DNA of 64,000 bases from contig OZ038380.1 of assembly GCA_964036045.1 (NCBI GenBank), positions 186,384,298 to 186,448,297 of the forward strand, given 5' to 3'. The notes beneath the pieces are model-generated. The model worked only from the letters and a program-made list of their open reading frames with translations, was not told the origin of the DNA and did no database searches. How positions within the stretch are numbered: the stretch's first letter is position 1; every line of letters begins with the position of its first letter. A program made the translations under genes and the position numbers. Below are positions 36,022-49,003 of this stretch, in pieces. This DNA is from Eutreptiella sp. 'Long Island Sound 2002'. Its lineage: Eukaryota > Euglenozoa > Euglenophyceae > Eutreptiales > Eutreptiaceae.

Positions 36022-36139
36022 GCGTACAGCACCCAGTGTTCCCAAGTGGTCACCCACCTCAATACTAACTGGGCCTGACCAGGCATAACTGCTGAAATCG
36101 GACGGGTTCAGGTGTATTCCCAGTAGTATGGCCGTACAC
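36022..36139 (-). rRNA. 5S rRNA, array copy 21
   Basis: Differences CCTCAATAC, GGCATAACT and terminal GTACAC, all shared with copy 20; the two whole units are near-identical and are likely a recent duplication. Confidence 0.93.
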
Positions 36140-37158
36140 ATTAGCCATGGGCGGACGTTAGGTCCGCGGGCGGGGGGTGGACCGCGTCCCGAAGGGCGAC
36201 CGATGAAAAATTCAGCGAAAAGGGACGCACATGGGGGACAAGGCGATAAAGACGCCCCGAAAACGGGGGAGACGGGCTCAAGTGCTGAAAAGTATGCGCA
36301 AATGGGTGCAAGTGGGCCGAAAAAAATGGCCTCAATGGCCCCCCCCCCCCCATCCCCCCGTAACCCAAGCCGGAGGGACACGGACAAACCCTACCCCTAG
36401 CGGGGGGGGGGGTACGAAATGGGAGGGACACGATCAACCCCTACCCCTAGGGCGGGGAGGGGGGCACATACACGGTTGGCAGGACATGTATCTAACGCGG
36501 AATGCACCAGTACAGCGCAGTTCCAAAGCAAAACATGTTTGCATGAAGAGGGGTTTGAAGTCAGGACATTTGGAGGGATATGGCCCAATTGGCCTCCACA
36601 AAGTGGTGCGTTGGCACACGTGATTGCTTATGGAAGGGAAATCATACCAAAAAAAAAAAGACACTCAAGAAGTGTACCCCTGCATGGCGTGTGCGTGGCA
36701 TAGTGCGTTGTCTGGGTCAGTTTACCTGCATTGCGGGGTTTTTTTAGGACCCCCCACCGCTCATTAGGACCCCCCCAATAAACTCGACGCCAGTGTCTCG
36801 GATTGGCCAAATGAGTGAAGTTTTGGATTCAGCGACCCCGAAATAGGGGGGTTACTGTGTTTTCCATGTCAATTTGGTACAAATAGCCCATTTTAGTCCC
36901 CGCGCGACTCGGTAGGATCTGCCCGGTTAGGAACAGGCGGATCCTACCGAGTCGGTAATAGTCACCCTTATACTAAAATGAGCTCAAAACGTCGCGGGCA
37001 GCGGGTTGGCGTGGAAGGGGGCCGCCAGGAGCCTGGCAGTACGCAGTGGCACATGTGCCATGTGTGCACGTTTGGGAGGGAGGGGGGGAATCGGAACGGC
37101 GGGGGCGTGTGGGGGTGGACCGCGGGGGGGGTGCCGGAAAAAGGCAAAAACATAAAAA

Positions 37159-37276
37159 GCGTACAGCACCCAGTGTTCCCAAGTGGTGACCCACCTCAGT
37201 ACTAACTGGGCCTGAGCAGGCATAACTGCTGAAATCGGACGGGTTCAGGTGTATTCCCAGTAGTATGGCCATACGC
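37159..37276 (-). rRNA. 5S rRNA, array copy 22
   Basis: Differences: GTGGTGACCC, CCTGAGCAGG, GGCATAACT and GGCCATACGC. Confidence 0.92.
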
Positions 37277-38292
37277 ATTAGCCATGGGCGGACGTTTGGT
37301 CCGCGGGCAGGGGGTGGACCGCGTCCCGAAGGGCGACCGATGAAAAATTCAGCGAAAAGGGACGCACATGGGGGACAAGGCGATAAAGACGCCCCGAAAT
37401 TGGGGGAGACGGGCTCAAGTGCTGAAAAGTACGCGCAAATGGGTGCAAGCGGGCCGAAAAAAATGGCCTCAATGCCCCCCCCCCCCATCCCCCCGTAACC
37501 CAAGCCGGAGGGACACGGACAAACCCTACCCCTAGCAGGGGGGGGGGTACGAAATGGGAGGGACACGATCAACCCCCACCCCTAGGGCGGGGAGGGGGGC
37601 ACATACACGGTGGGCAGGACATGTATCTAACGCGGAATGCACCAGTACAGCGCAGTTCCAAAGCAAAACATGTTTGGATGAAGAGGGGTTTGAAGTCAGG
37701 ACATTTGGAGGGATATGGCCCAATTGGCCTCCACAAAGTGGTGCGTTAGCACACGTGATTGCTTATGGAAGGGAAATCATACCGAAAAAAAATGGACACT
37801 CAAGAAGTGTACCCCTGCATGGCGTGTGCGTGGCATAGCGCGTTGTCTGGGTCAGTTTACGTGCATTGCGGGGTTTTTTTAGGACCCCCCACCGCTCATT
37901 AGGACCCCCCCCATAAACTCGACGCCAGTGTCTCGGATTGGCCAAATGAGTGAAGTTTTCGATTCAGCGACCCCGAAATAGGGGGGTTACTGTGTTTTTC
38001 ATGTCAATTTGGTACAAATAGCCCATTTTAGTCCATGCGCGACTCGGTAGGATCTGCCCGGTTAGGAACAGGCGGATCCTACCGAGTCGGTAATAGTCAC
38101 CCATATACTAAAATGAGCTCAAAACGTCGCAGGCAGCGGGTTGGCGTGGAAGGGGGCCGCCAGGAGCCTGGCCGTACGCAGTGGCACATGTGCCATGTGT
38201 GCACGTTTGGGAGGGAGGGGGGGAATCGGAACGGCGGGGGCGTGTGGGGGTGGACCGCGGGGGGGTGCCGGAAAAAGGCAAAAACATAAAAA

Positions 38293-38410
38293 GCGTACAG
38301 CACCCAGTGTTCCCAAGTGGTCACCCACCTCAGTACTAACTGGGCCTGACCAGGCATAACTGCTGAAATCGGACGGGTTCAGGTGTATTCCCAGTAGTAT
38401 GGCCATACGC
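38293..38410 (-). rRNA. 5S rRNA, array copy 23
   Basis: Differences GGCATAACT and GGCCATACGC only. Confidence 0.93.
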
Positions 38411-39432
38411 ATTAGCCATGGGCGGACGTTTGGTCCGCGGGCGGGGGGTGGACCGCGTCCCGCGGGGCGACCGATGAAAAATTCAGCGAAAAGGGACGCA
38501 CCTGGGGGACAAGGCGATAAAGACGCCCCGAAAACGGGGAACTCGGGCTCAAGTGCTGAAAAGTACGCGCAAATGGGTGCAAGCGGGCCGAAAAAAAATG
38601 GCCTCAATGGGACCCCCCCCCCCCCATCCCCCCGTAACCCAAGCCGGAGGGACACGGACAAACCCTACCCCTAGCAGGGGGGGGGGGGTACGAAATGGGA
38701 GGGACACGATCAACTCCTACCCCTAGGGCGGGGAGGGGGGCACATACACGGTGGACAGGACATGTATCTAACGCGGAATGCACCAGTACAGCGCAGTTCC
38801 AAAGCAAAACATGTTTGCGTGAAGAGGGGTTTGAAGTCAGGACATTTGGAGGGATATGGCCCAATTGGCCTCCACAAAGTGGTGCGTTAGCACATGTGAT
38901 TGCTTATGGAAGGGAAATCATACCGAAAAAGAATAGACACTCAAGAAGTGTACCCCTGCATGGCGTGTGCGTGGCATAGCGCGTTGTCTGGGTCAGTTTA
39001 CGTGCATTGCAGGGTTTTTTTAGGACCCCCCACCGCTCATTAGGACCCCCCCATAAACTCGACGCCAGTGTCTCGGATTGGCCAAATGAGTGCAGCTTTG
39101 AATTCAGCGACCCCGAAATAGGGGGGTTACTGTGTTTTCCATGTCAATTTGGTACAAATAGCCCATTTTAGTCCATGCGCGACTCGGTAGGATCTGCCCG
39201 GTTAGGAACAGGCGGATCCTACCGAGTCGGTAATAGTCACCTATTTACTAAAATGAGCTCAAAGCGTCGCGGGCAGCGGGTTGGCGTGGAAGGGGGCCGC
39301 CAGGAGCCTGGCAGTACGCAGTGGCACATGTGCCATGTGTGCACGTTTGGGAGGGAGGGGGGGAATCGGAATGGCGGGGGCGTGTTGGGGTGGACCGCGG
39401 GGGGGTGCCGGAAAAAGGCAAAAACATAAAAA

Positions 39433-39549
39433 CCGTACAGCACGGAGTGTTCCCAAGTGGTCACCCACCTCAGTACTAACTGGGCCTGACCAGGCTTAAC
39501 TGCTGAAATCGGACGGGTTCAGGTGTAGCCCAGTAGTATGGCCGCACGC
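39433..39549 (-). rRNA. 5S rRNA, array copy 24 (divergent)
   Basis: 117 nt: one base is lost at GTGTAGCCCAG. Further changes are CCGTACAG, GCACGGAGTG and GGCCGCACGC. Possibly a pseudogene. Confidence 0.85.
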
Positions 39550-40567
39550 ATCAGCCGTGGGCGGACGTTTGGTCCGCGGGCGGGGGGTGGACCGCGTCCC
39601 GAAGGGCGACCGATGAAAAATTCAGCGAAAAGGGACGCACATGGGGGAGAAGGCGATAAAGACGCCCCAAAAACTGGGAAGACGGGCTCAAGTGCTGAAA
39701 AGTACGCGCAAATGGGTGCAAGCGGGCCGAAAAGAATGGCTCAATGGGACCCCCCCCCCCCATCCCCCCGTAACCCAAGCCGGAGGGACACGGACAAACC
39801 CTACCCCTAGCGGGGGGGGGGGGTACGAAATGGGAGGGACACCATCAACCCCTACCCCTAGGGCGGGGAGGGGGGCACATACACGGTGGGCAGGACATGT
39901 ATCTAACGCGGAATGCACCAGTACAGCGCAGTTCCAAAGCAAAACATGTTTGCATGAAGAGGGGTTTGAAGTCTGGACATTTGAAGGGATATGGCCCAAT
40001 TGGCCTCCACAAAGTGGTGCGTTAGCACACCTGATTACTTATGGAAGGGAAATCATACCGAAAAAAAATAGACACGCAAGAAGTGTACCCCCGCATGGCG
40101 TGTGCGTGGCATAGCGCGTTGTCTGGGTCAGTTTACGTGCATTGCGGGGTTTTTTTAGGACCCCCCACCGCATATTAGGACCCCCCCATAAACTCGACGC
40201 CAGTGTCTCGGATTGGCCAAATGAGTGAAGTTTTGGATTCAGCGACCCCGAAATAGGGGGGTTACTGTGTTTTCCATGTCAATTTGGTACAAATAGCCCA
40301 TTTTAGTCCATGCGCGACTCAGTAGGATCTGCCCGGTTAGGAACAGGCGGATCCTACCGAGTCGGTAATAGTCACCTATTTACTAAAATGAGCTCAAAAC
40401 GTCGCGGGCAGCGGGTTGGCGTGGAAGGGGGCCGCCAGGAGCCTGGCAGTACGCAGTGGCACATGTGCCATGTGTGCACGTTTGGGAGGGAGGGGGGGAA
40501 TCGGAACGGCGGGGGCGTGTGGGGGCGGACCGCGGGGGGGTGCCGGAAAAAGGCAAAAACATAAAAA

Positions 40568-40685
40568 GTGTACAGCACCCAGTGTTCCCAAGTGGTCACC
40601 CACCTCGGTACTAACTGGGCCTGACCAGGCTTGACTGCTGAAATCAGGAGGGCTCAGGTGTAAGCCCAGTAGTATGGCCGTATGC
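40568..40685 (-). rRNA. 5S rRNA, array copy 25 (most divergent)
   Basis: Changes: GTGTACAG, CCTCGGTAC, CTTGACTG, AAATCAGGAGGGCTC, GTGTAAGCCC and CGTATGC. The cluster in the RNA 5' half makes this the likeliest full-length pseudogene of the array. Confidence 0.82.
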
Positions 40686-41692
40686 ATTAGCCATGGGCGG
40701 ACGTTTGGTCCGCGGGCGGGGGGTGGACCGCGTCCCGAAGGGGGACCGATGAAAAATTCAGCGAAAAGGGACGCACATGGGGGACAAGGCGATAAAGACG
40801 CCCCGAAAACGGGGAAGACGGGCTCAAGTGCTGAAAAGTACGCGCAAATGGGTGCAAGCGGGCCGAAAAAAATAGCCTCAATGGGACCCCCCCCCCATCC
40901 CCCCGTAACCCAAGCCGGAGGGACACGGACAAACCCTACCCCTAGCGGGGGGGGGGGTACGAAATGGGAGGGATACGGTCAACCCCTACCCCTAGGGCGG
41001 GGAGTGGGGCACATACACGGTGGGCAGGACATGTATCTAACGCGGAATGCACCAGTACAGCGCAGTTCCAAGACAAAACATGTTTGCATGAAGAGGGGTT
41101 TGAAGTCAGGACATTTGAAGGGATATGGCCAAATTGGCCTCCACAAAGTGGTGCGTTAGCACACGTGATTGCTTGTGGAAGGGAAATCATAATGAAAAAA
41201 AAAGACACTCAAAAGGTGTACGGCGTGTGCGTGGCATAGCGCATTGTCTGGGTCAGTTTACGTGCATTGCGGGGTTTTTTTAGGACCCCCCACCGCTCAT
41301 TAGGACCCCCCCATAAACTCGACGCCAGTGTCTCGGATTGGCCAAATGAGTGAAGTTTTGGATTCAGCGACCCCGAAATAGGGGGGTTACTGTGTTTTCC
41401 ATGTCAATTTGGTACAAATAGCGGATTTTAGTCCATGCGCGACTCGGTAGGATCTGCCCGGTCAGGAACAGGCGGATCCTACCGAGTCGGTAATAGTCAC
41501 CCATATACTAAAATGAGCTCAAAACGTCGCAGGCAGCGGGTTGGCGTGGAAGGGGGCCGCTAGGAGCCTGGCAGTACGCAGTGGCACATGTGCCATGTGT
41601 GCACGTTTGGGAGGGAGGGGGGGAATCGGAACGGCGGGGGCGTGTGGGGGTGGACCGCGGGGGGGTGCCGGAAAAAGGCAAAAACATAAAAA

Positions 41693-41810
41693 GCGTACAG
41701 CACCCAGTGTTCCCAAGTGGTCACCCACCTCAGTACTAACTGGGCCTGACCAGGCTTGACTGCTGAAATCAGACGGGTTCAGGTGTAAGCCCAATAGTAT
41801 GGCCGTACGC
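41693..41810 (-). rRNA. 5S rRNA, array copy 26
   Basis: Shares CTTGACTG and GTGTAAGCCC with copy 25 and adds AAATCAGAC and CCAATAG, showing sequence spread between neighbours. Confidence 0.88.
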
Positions 41811-42827
41811 ATTAGCCATGGGCGGACGTTTGGTCCGCGGGCTGGAGTTGGACCGCGTCCCGAAGGGCGACCGATGAAAAATTCAGCGAAAAGGGACGCA
41901 CATGGGGGACAAGGCGATAAAGACGCCCCGAAAACGGGGGAGACGGGCTCAAGTGCTGAAAAGTACGCGCAAATGGGTGCAAGCGGGCCGAAAAAAATGG
42001 TCTCAATGCCCCCCCCCCCCCCCATCCCCCCGTAACCCAAGCCGGAGGGACACAGACAAACCCTACCCCTAGCGGGGGGGGGGTACGAAATGGGAGGGAC
42101 GCGATCAACCCCTACCCCTAGGGCGGGGAGGGGGGCACATACACGGTGGGCAGGACATGTATCTAACGCAGAATGCACCAGTACAGCGCAGTTCCAAAGC
42201 AAAACATGTTTGCATGAAGAGGGGTTTGAAGTCTGGACATTTGAAGGGATATGGCCCAATTGGCCTCCACAAAGTGGTGCGTTAGCACACGTGATTACTT
42301 ATGGAAGGGAAATCATACCGAAAAAAAATAGACACTCAAGAAGTGTACCCCTGCATGGCGTGTGCGTGGCATAGCGCATTGTCTGGGTCAGTTTACGTGC
42401 ATTGCGGGGTTTTTTAGGGACCCCCCACCGCTCATTAGGACCCCCCCATAAACTCGACGCCAGTGTCTCGGATTGGCCAAATGAGTGAAGTTTTGGATTC
42501 AGCGACCCCGAAATAGGGGGGTTACTGTGTTTTCCATGTCAATTTGGTACAAATAGCCCATTTTAGTCCATGCGCGACTCGGTAGGATCTGCCCGGTTAG
42601 GAACAGGCGGATCCTACCGAGTCGGTAATAGTCACCCATATACTAAAATGAGCTCAAAACGTCGCGGGCAGCGGGTTGGCGTGGAAGGGGGCCGCCAGGA
42701 GCCTGGCCGTACGCAGTGGCACATGTGCCATGTGTGCACGTTTGGGAGGGAGGGGGGGAATTGGAACGGCGGGGGCGTGTTGGGGTGGACGTCGGGGGGG
42801 TGCCGGAAAAAGGCAAAAACATAAAAA

Positions 42828-42945
42828 GTGTACAGCACCCAGTGTTCCCAGGTGGTCACCCACCTGAGTACTAACTGGGCCTGACCAGGCTTAACTGCTG
42901 AAATCGGACGGGTGCAGGTGTATTCCCAGTAGTATGGCCATACGC
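42828..42945 (-). rRNA. 5S rRNA, array copy 27
   Basis: Differences: GTGTACAG, CCCAGGTGG, CCTGAGTAC, GGGTGCAGG and GGCCATACGC. Confidence 0.9.
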
Positions 42946-43966
42946 ATTAGCCATGGGCGGACGTTTGGTCCGCGGGCAGGCAGTGGACCGCGTCCCGAAG
43001 GGCGACCGGTGAAAAATTCAGCGAAAAGGGACGCACATGGGGGACAAGGCGATAAAGACGCCCCGAAAACGGGGAAGACGGGCTCAAGTGCTGAAAAGTA
43101 CGCGCAAATGGCTGCAAGCGGGCCGAAAAAAATGGCCTCAATGCCCCCCCCCCCCCCCATCCCCCCGTAACCCAAGCCGGAGGGACACGGACAAACCCTA
43201 CCCCTAGCGGGGGGGGGGGGGTACGAAATGGGAGGGACACGATCAACCCCTACCCCTTGGGCGGGGAGGGGGGCACATACACGGTGGGCAGGACATGTAT
43301 CTAACGCGGAATGCACCAGTACAGCGCAGTTCCAAAGTAAAACATGTCTGCATGAAGAGGGGTTTGAAGTCTGGACATTTGAAGGGATATGGCCCAATTG
43401 GCCTCCACAAAGTGGTGCGTTAGCACACGTGATTGCTTGTGGAAGGGAAATCATAATGAAAAAAAAATAGACACTCAAAAAGTGTACCTCTGCATGGCGT
43501 GTGCGTGGCATAGCGCGTTGTCTGGGTCAGTGTACGTGCATTGCGGGGTTTTTTTAGGACCCCCCACCGCTCATTAGGACCCCCCCCATACACTCGACGC
43601 CAGTGTCTCGAATTGGCCAAATGAGTGAAGTTTTGGATTCAGCGACCCCGAAATAGGGGGGTTACTGTGTTTTCCATGTCAATTTGGTACAAATAGCCCA
43701 GTTTAGTCCATGCGCGACTCGGTAGGATCTGCCCGGTTAGGAACAGGCGGATCCTACCGAGTCGGTAATAGTCACCCATATACTAAAATGAGCTCAAAAC
43801 GTCGCGGGCAGCGGGTTGGCGTGGAAGGGGGCTGCCAGGAGCCTGGCCGTACGCAGTGGCACATGTGCCATGTGTGCACGTTTGGGAGGGAGGGGGGGAA
43901 TCGAAATGGCGGGGTGTGTGGGGGTGGACCGCGGGGGGGTGCCGGAAAAAGGCAAAAACATAAAAA

Positions 43967-44083
43967 GCGTACAGCACCCAGTGTTCCCAAGTGGTCACCC
44001 ACCTCAGTACTAACTGGGCCTGACCAGGCTTAACTGCTGACATCGGCAGGTTCAGGTGTATTCCCAGTAGTATGGCCGTACGC
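43967..44083 (-). rRNA. 5S rRNA, array copy 28
   Basis: 117 nt: CTGACATCGGCAGG lacks one base relative to consensus. Confidence 0.88.
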
Positions 44084-45107
44084 ATTAGCCATGGGCGGAC
44101 GTTTGGTCCGCGGGCGGGGGTTGGACCGCGTCCGGAAGGGCGACCGATGAAAAATTCAGCGAAAAGGGACGCACATGGGGGACAAGGCGATAAAGACGCC
44201 CCGAAAACGGGGAAGACGGGCTCAAGTGCTGAAAAGTACGCGCAAATGGGTGCAAGCGGGCCGAAAAAAATGGCCTCAATGGGACCCCGCCCCCCCGCCC
44301 CATCCCCCCGTAACCCAAGCCGGAGGGACACTGACAAACCCTACCCCTAGCGGGGGGGGGGGGTACGAAATGGGAGGGACGCGATCAACCCCCATCCCTA
44401 GGGCGGGGAGGGGGGCACATACACGGTGGGCAGGACATGTATCTAACGCAGAATGCACCAGTACAGCGCAGTTCCAAAGCAAAACATGTTTGCATGAAGA
44501 GGGGTTTGAAGTCTGGACATTTGAAGGGATATGGCCCAATTGGCCTCCACAAAGTGGTGCGTTAGCACATGTGATTGCTTATGGAAGGGAAATCATACTG
44601 AAAAAAAATAGACACTCAAAAAGTGTACCCCTGCATGGCGTGTGCGTGGTATAGCGCGTTGTCTGGGTCAGTTTACGTGCATTGCGGGGTTTTTTTAGGA
44701 CCCCCCACCGCTCATTAGGACCCCCCCATAAACTCGACGCCAGTGTCTCGGATTGGCCAAATGAGTGAAGTTTTGGATTCAGCGACCCCGAAATAGGGGG
44801 GTTACTGTGTTTTCCATGTCAATTTGGTACAAATAGCCCATTTTAGTCCATGCGCGACTTGGTAGGATCTGCCCGGTTAGGAACAGGCGGATCCTACCGA
44901 GTCGGTAATAGTCACCCATATACTAAAATGAGCTCAAAACGTCGCGGGCAGCGGGTTGGTGTGGAAGGGGGCCGCCAGGAGCCTGGCCGTACGCAGTGGC
45001 ACATGTGCCATGTGTGCACGTTTGGGAGGGAGGGGGGGAATCGGAACGGCGGGGGCGTGTGGGGGTGGACCGCGGGGGGGTGCCGGAAAAAGGCAAAAAC
45101 ATAAAAA

Positions 45108-45225
45108 GCGTACAGCACCCAGTGTTCCCAAGTGGTCACCCACCTCAGTACTAACTGGGCCTGACCAGGCTTAACTGCTGAAATCGGACAGGTTCAGGTG
45201 TATTCCCAGTAGTATGGCCGTACGC
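45108..45225 (-). rRNA. 5S rRNA, array copy 29 (last)
   Basis: One difference from consensus, GGACAGG. It is the terminal gene of the array; the spacer beyond it (45600-45919) carries more unit-specific changes than internal spacers. Confidence 0.94.
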
Positions 45226-45919
45226 ATTAGCCATGGGCGGACGTTTGGTCCGCGGGCAGGCAGTGGACCGCGTTCCGAAGGGCGACCGGTGAAAAATTCA
45301 GCGAAAAGGAACGCACATGGGGGACAAGGCGATAAAGACGCCCCGAGAACGGGGAAGACGGGCTCAAGTGCTGAAAAGTACGCGCAAATGGGTGCAAGCG
45401 GGCCGAAAAAAATGGCCTCAATGGGACCCCCCCCCCATCCCCCCGTAACCCAAGCCGGAGGGACACGGACAAACCCTACCCCTAGCGGGGGGGGGGGTAC
45501 GAAATGGGAGGGACACGATCAACCCCTACCCCTAGGGCGGGGAGGGGGGCACATACACGGTGGGCAGGACATGTATCTAACGCGGAATGCACCAGTACAG
45601 CGCAGTTCCAAAGCAAAACATGTCTGCATGAAGAGGGGTTTGAAGTCAGGACAACTGAAGGGATATGGCCCAATTGGCCCCCACAAAGTCGTGCTTTAAC
45701 ACACGTGATTGCTTATGGAAGGGAAATCATACCAAAAAAAAGTAGACACTCAAACAGTGTAACCCGGCATGGCGTGTGCGTGGCATAGCGCGTTGTCTGG
45801 ATTAGTTAACGTGCATTGCGGGGTTTTTTTTAGGACCCCCCACCGCTCATTAAGACCCCCCCATAAACTCGACGCCAGTGTCTCGGATTGGCCAAATGAG
45901 TGAAGTTTTGGATTCAGCG

Positions 45920-47064
45920 TCTCCTACATCACCCATGAGTTCCGGTCCCATCCCGAACTCAGTATGTCCTGGGACTCTTGTTGTGGTCGACCTTCGCGGT
46001 AACACTTCCCATTCGGCATCATGAACAACTTCAGGATTTTGTGGTGGTATGCGATTGCCCCGCCGGGAAATCTGGATCTGTGCCGGCACTATCAGAAGGG
46101 TAACAAGTGTGATATCCCTCGGAGTCCGACGGAGCACTGAAGATCGGGAGTACAGGGCTCGGCGTCATTTCCATTGCCGATTCCGCAGCCCCCTTGGATG
46201 GTTGTGGCGAACCGCGTTTTCGGTTGCGCCGGGTCTTTGTGCCACTGCTGCAGCTCGTGACATCCTCGTCCGATGCTTCTAGCGGTACTCGGAGATGACA
46301 TTGTTTTCAACATGATCCTGGTGCTTTAGCGTGGCCGGGCTCCCCCAACTGCCCAGGTGGGCTCCCTTGGCAAGCCACTGCTCGTGGCTGTCCGGGAAAA
46401 GGGGTGCGGGCACAAAGAAAGGGCTGAGGTACAGGAGGACGCGTACCTCGCGCCAAACGTGGGTTCCGGCCTCCACAAGCATGGTGTTCGTTAGGCGCGG
46501 CACGCGAAACACGCCTTGCACGGATATGCAACACCTGTCATTCGGTTTCCAGAGACACAGCTAGAATCGAACGCTTAGAACACGTAACACGCGTAACACG
46601 CGCGGCACACGGAGCACGAAAGCCAAGGTACAGGCAACGGCACGATACGCTTCTCACATGGAAAGCGGTGGAAATGAACAAAACAGATGCTTCCACAACG
46701 TCCGGCACGTTCGGAAACCCCACGGACCAACAAAACTTTATGGATTCATTTTTGACGAACAAAAAACGTTGATTCCGTTCGGCGCGTGGCAGACAAAGGA
46801 ATATGCATGTTCGTGTGACACCGAACCAATTCCATGCATGCTAACCAGAGACAGATTGGGTAAGAAGATGTCACGGGTCACATGTGGAGACCTAGACCCG
46901 GCCCGCAGAGTGAGTGCACGAAGAGAGATATCCCGGGTCCAATGAGAGCACATCCATGGTGAGATTGTCCCATCCCAAGGAGAAGTAGTCCCGCACCGAA
47001 GAGAGATGGTCCTGCCCCGATCTAGGCCTTGAGAGAGATGGTACCGCCCCAATTCATGCCCGGA
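45920..47064. other. Gene-poor flank of the 5S array
   Basis: No convincing gene. Near 46075-46135 a plus-strand frame reads LCRHYQKGNKCDIPRSPTEH, resembling a damaged CCCH zinc finger (third cysteine absent). A minus-strand frame at 46279-46521 (RVPRLTNTMLVEAGTHVWRE) looks protein-like but has no identifiable start, partner exon or family. ACGCGTAACACGCG-type simple repeats occur at 46575-46610. Confidence 0.4.
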
Positions 47065-47160
47065 GGGAAGAGAACCTAACCAATCCATGGCCCAAGAGAG
47101 AGAACCTAACCAATCCATGGCCCAAGAGAGAGAACCTAACCAATCCATGGCCGAAGAGAG
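47045..47160. repeat. 30-bp tandem repeat, about three copies
   Basis: The unit, AGAGAACCTAACCAATCCAT plus GGCCCAAGAG, repeats about three times with almost no divergence; weaker related units (AGAGAGATGGTCCTGCC, GAGAGATGGTACCGCCCC) precede it from 46920. Confidence 0.85.
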
Positions 47161-47164
47161 ATAA

Positions 47165-48780
47165 CCTCACCAAAACGCAATCCCGAGAGGAGGCATGTGG
47201 CGAGAGAGTTTCGCCTAACCATGACCCAGGAGAGCATTAATGCACTTGGAATGATAATCTACAACTATGACCGAGGATTATCCCTTTATCCAATTGTCAA
47301 ATCAAGTGAACTAATGCCCTACTGCCTGCTGACCAACAGGAATAGAGGATCACCAACCAAATTTGATTAATGATATCAATTCACCGAAGGTCAATGAAGT
47401 AAGACGGCACATGAGAGTTTAGCAACTAGGGCACAAGTGCAATTCTCCACCTTTAGCATGCTCACCCACTGCACTTGCACACAACATGCTCAACACACGC
47501 AATCTCCAAAGATTGACCCTCTTTGATTCCATGGAAGATCAAGTTGTCACGGCACATATGCAAGGCAAACAAATGATAATCAAAAGAATGAAGAAGTGAT
47601 TTGCCTTGCGGAGCAACAACCAAGTTACTTTCTTCCCGCCCGGTGCGCCTACCTTAGCCACCTCCACTTCAACTCCTCTTCCACCAGGGCTCCTCCAGGA
47701 TCAAGGGACTCGTGATCCCCCATACGCGTAGGCGTGGCAAAAGCCGAAGCAAATGCGCGCATTAACGCGCACCAATCCCGTTTTACGGGGCTTGCCTGTG
47801 TGGGCGGAGGCACCACACTAGGGTTTAGCAAGATTATGATTCCGGGCATTCTATCAGCCACTGCAGTTGCCCTAGCTTCCGATTCGCATCCATTTTAGCA
47901 ACAGGATAGAACTAACACTATTAGCACCCGTGGGGAAGAATTTTCAGACGATCGGCCGGCATTGAAGAACAGACAGCACGAGCACGCCACCACGAACACG
48001 AGAAGGGCGCGCACACACACAGCGGGCCTGGTCTGAACCACAAATGTCATATTCCCCATCATGTGGATTATGGGTAGTACAAATTCGGAATCACCCTGAT
48101 ATTGTACCCGAAATCGCTAAAATCGCTGAAATCGAAGTGTAGGATAGAGTGCTGCGAAATGGGATCCAAACCGGCTTCACCCTGGACCCCCTAAGCCTAA
48201 CCCTAACCTCGACCCCCCTCCCAGAGCATTGTCACCTACTCGGAAAGACATAAAGAGGACGGGAGGATCCCGGTTGTTCCCCTGGCACCGCCTCATTGTG
48301 GGAGGGTGCCACATACACCGTGGCCACGCGCCCAAGTAATCGGGGTGAGGTAGGATAGGAACTCAACAGAATGAGGTCCCTCCAGTCACCACTAAACCTA
48401 AAGGCATAGGCTCGGCGGATCAAAGATAGACAAAAAGCAACGTCGTCGACTAGTGTAAATAAAAGACCACAAACAGGTATATCAACCCCTTGCATGACCC
48501 GCACTCCCACCAAAAGACCTCAGAGCTTTGGATCAGCTCCAGGAGACATGGGCACTCGTGGGAGGGAGATGACACTGCATCATGACAAGCGTACACACCA
48601 ACAATGGAGAAGTTTTTTGGTTTCGAAGAAAAAAATTTCCCAATTTTCTTTGTTCTTTTTGGGGGGGCAGTCCAACATTCCGAACCACGCTCCACGCGCG
48701 AGATGAGCTCGAACGGACGTCGCCATCGCGTCGTGCTCGCGAAAAAATGGTCGTGGATCCATATATCGCACGAAGTCGCC
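47165..48780. other. Non-coding unique stretch
   Basis: No gene, RNA or long repeat recognised. Short telomere-like CCTAACCCTAACC occurs once near 48197. Confidence 0.5.
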
Positions 48781-48785
48781 CCCCC

Positions 48786-49003
48786 CTACCTTGGAGGTAG
48801 GGGGGGGGGTTGGGGGGGGAGGGGGGGGGTAAGGGGCGGGTAGGGGGGGGGGTTGGGGGGGGGTAGGGGGGGGTAGGGGGGGGGTAGGGGGGGAGGTAGG
48901 GGGGGGAGGTAGGGGGGGGTAGGGGGGGGAGGTAGGAGGGGGTAGGGGGGGGAGGTAGGGGGGGGGTCGAGAAGGTAGGGGGGGGGTATGGGGGGGGAAG
49001 GCG
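48786..49003. repeat. G-rich degenerate tandem tract
   Basis: Variable units of the form GGTAGGGGGGG(A) run for more than 200 bp on the plus strand, with dozens of G-tracts of six or more. G-quadruplex formation is expected on this strand. A related tract is found at 49534-49584. Confidence 0.9.

Larger units (their letters stand above)
6289..45919 (-). repeat. 5S rDNA tandem array, ~1.13-kb units
   Basis: The array holds 28 full-length 5S genes and one split gene, all transcribed from the minus strand. Gene-to-gene distance is mostly 1125-1141 bp, with three short units of about 1082 bp. Each spacer carries, in plus-strand order: the 19-bp-stem hairpin, a CATATACTAAAATGAGCTC block, the palindrome TGGCACATGTGCCA, the 5S gene, then a C-run and a G-run about 70 bp apart, and a CCCCGAAATAGGGGGG foldback. 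Units are nearly identical, as expected of homogenised rDNA. The array starts just after a hairpin position and stops inside a spacer about 100 bp before the next hairpin would occur. Two mobile elements interrupt it. Open frames inside units recur in every copy and are not genes. Confidence 0.97.

Noticed and set aside
6289-45919. Repeated frames of 60-250 codons in every 5S unit on both strands
   Set aside because: They recur identically in each unit, overlap the rRNA gene and change length with homopolymer runs; they are by-products of the repeat.
45930-45965. Second 5S-like sequence (GGTCCCATCCCGAACTCAG)
   Set aside because: The short likeness to the bacterial/organellar 5S consensus ends after about 20 nt and no closing helix follows.
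48190-48215. Interstitial telomere repeat
   Set aside because: Only two CCTAACC-type units; too short to support.
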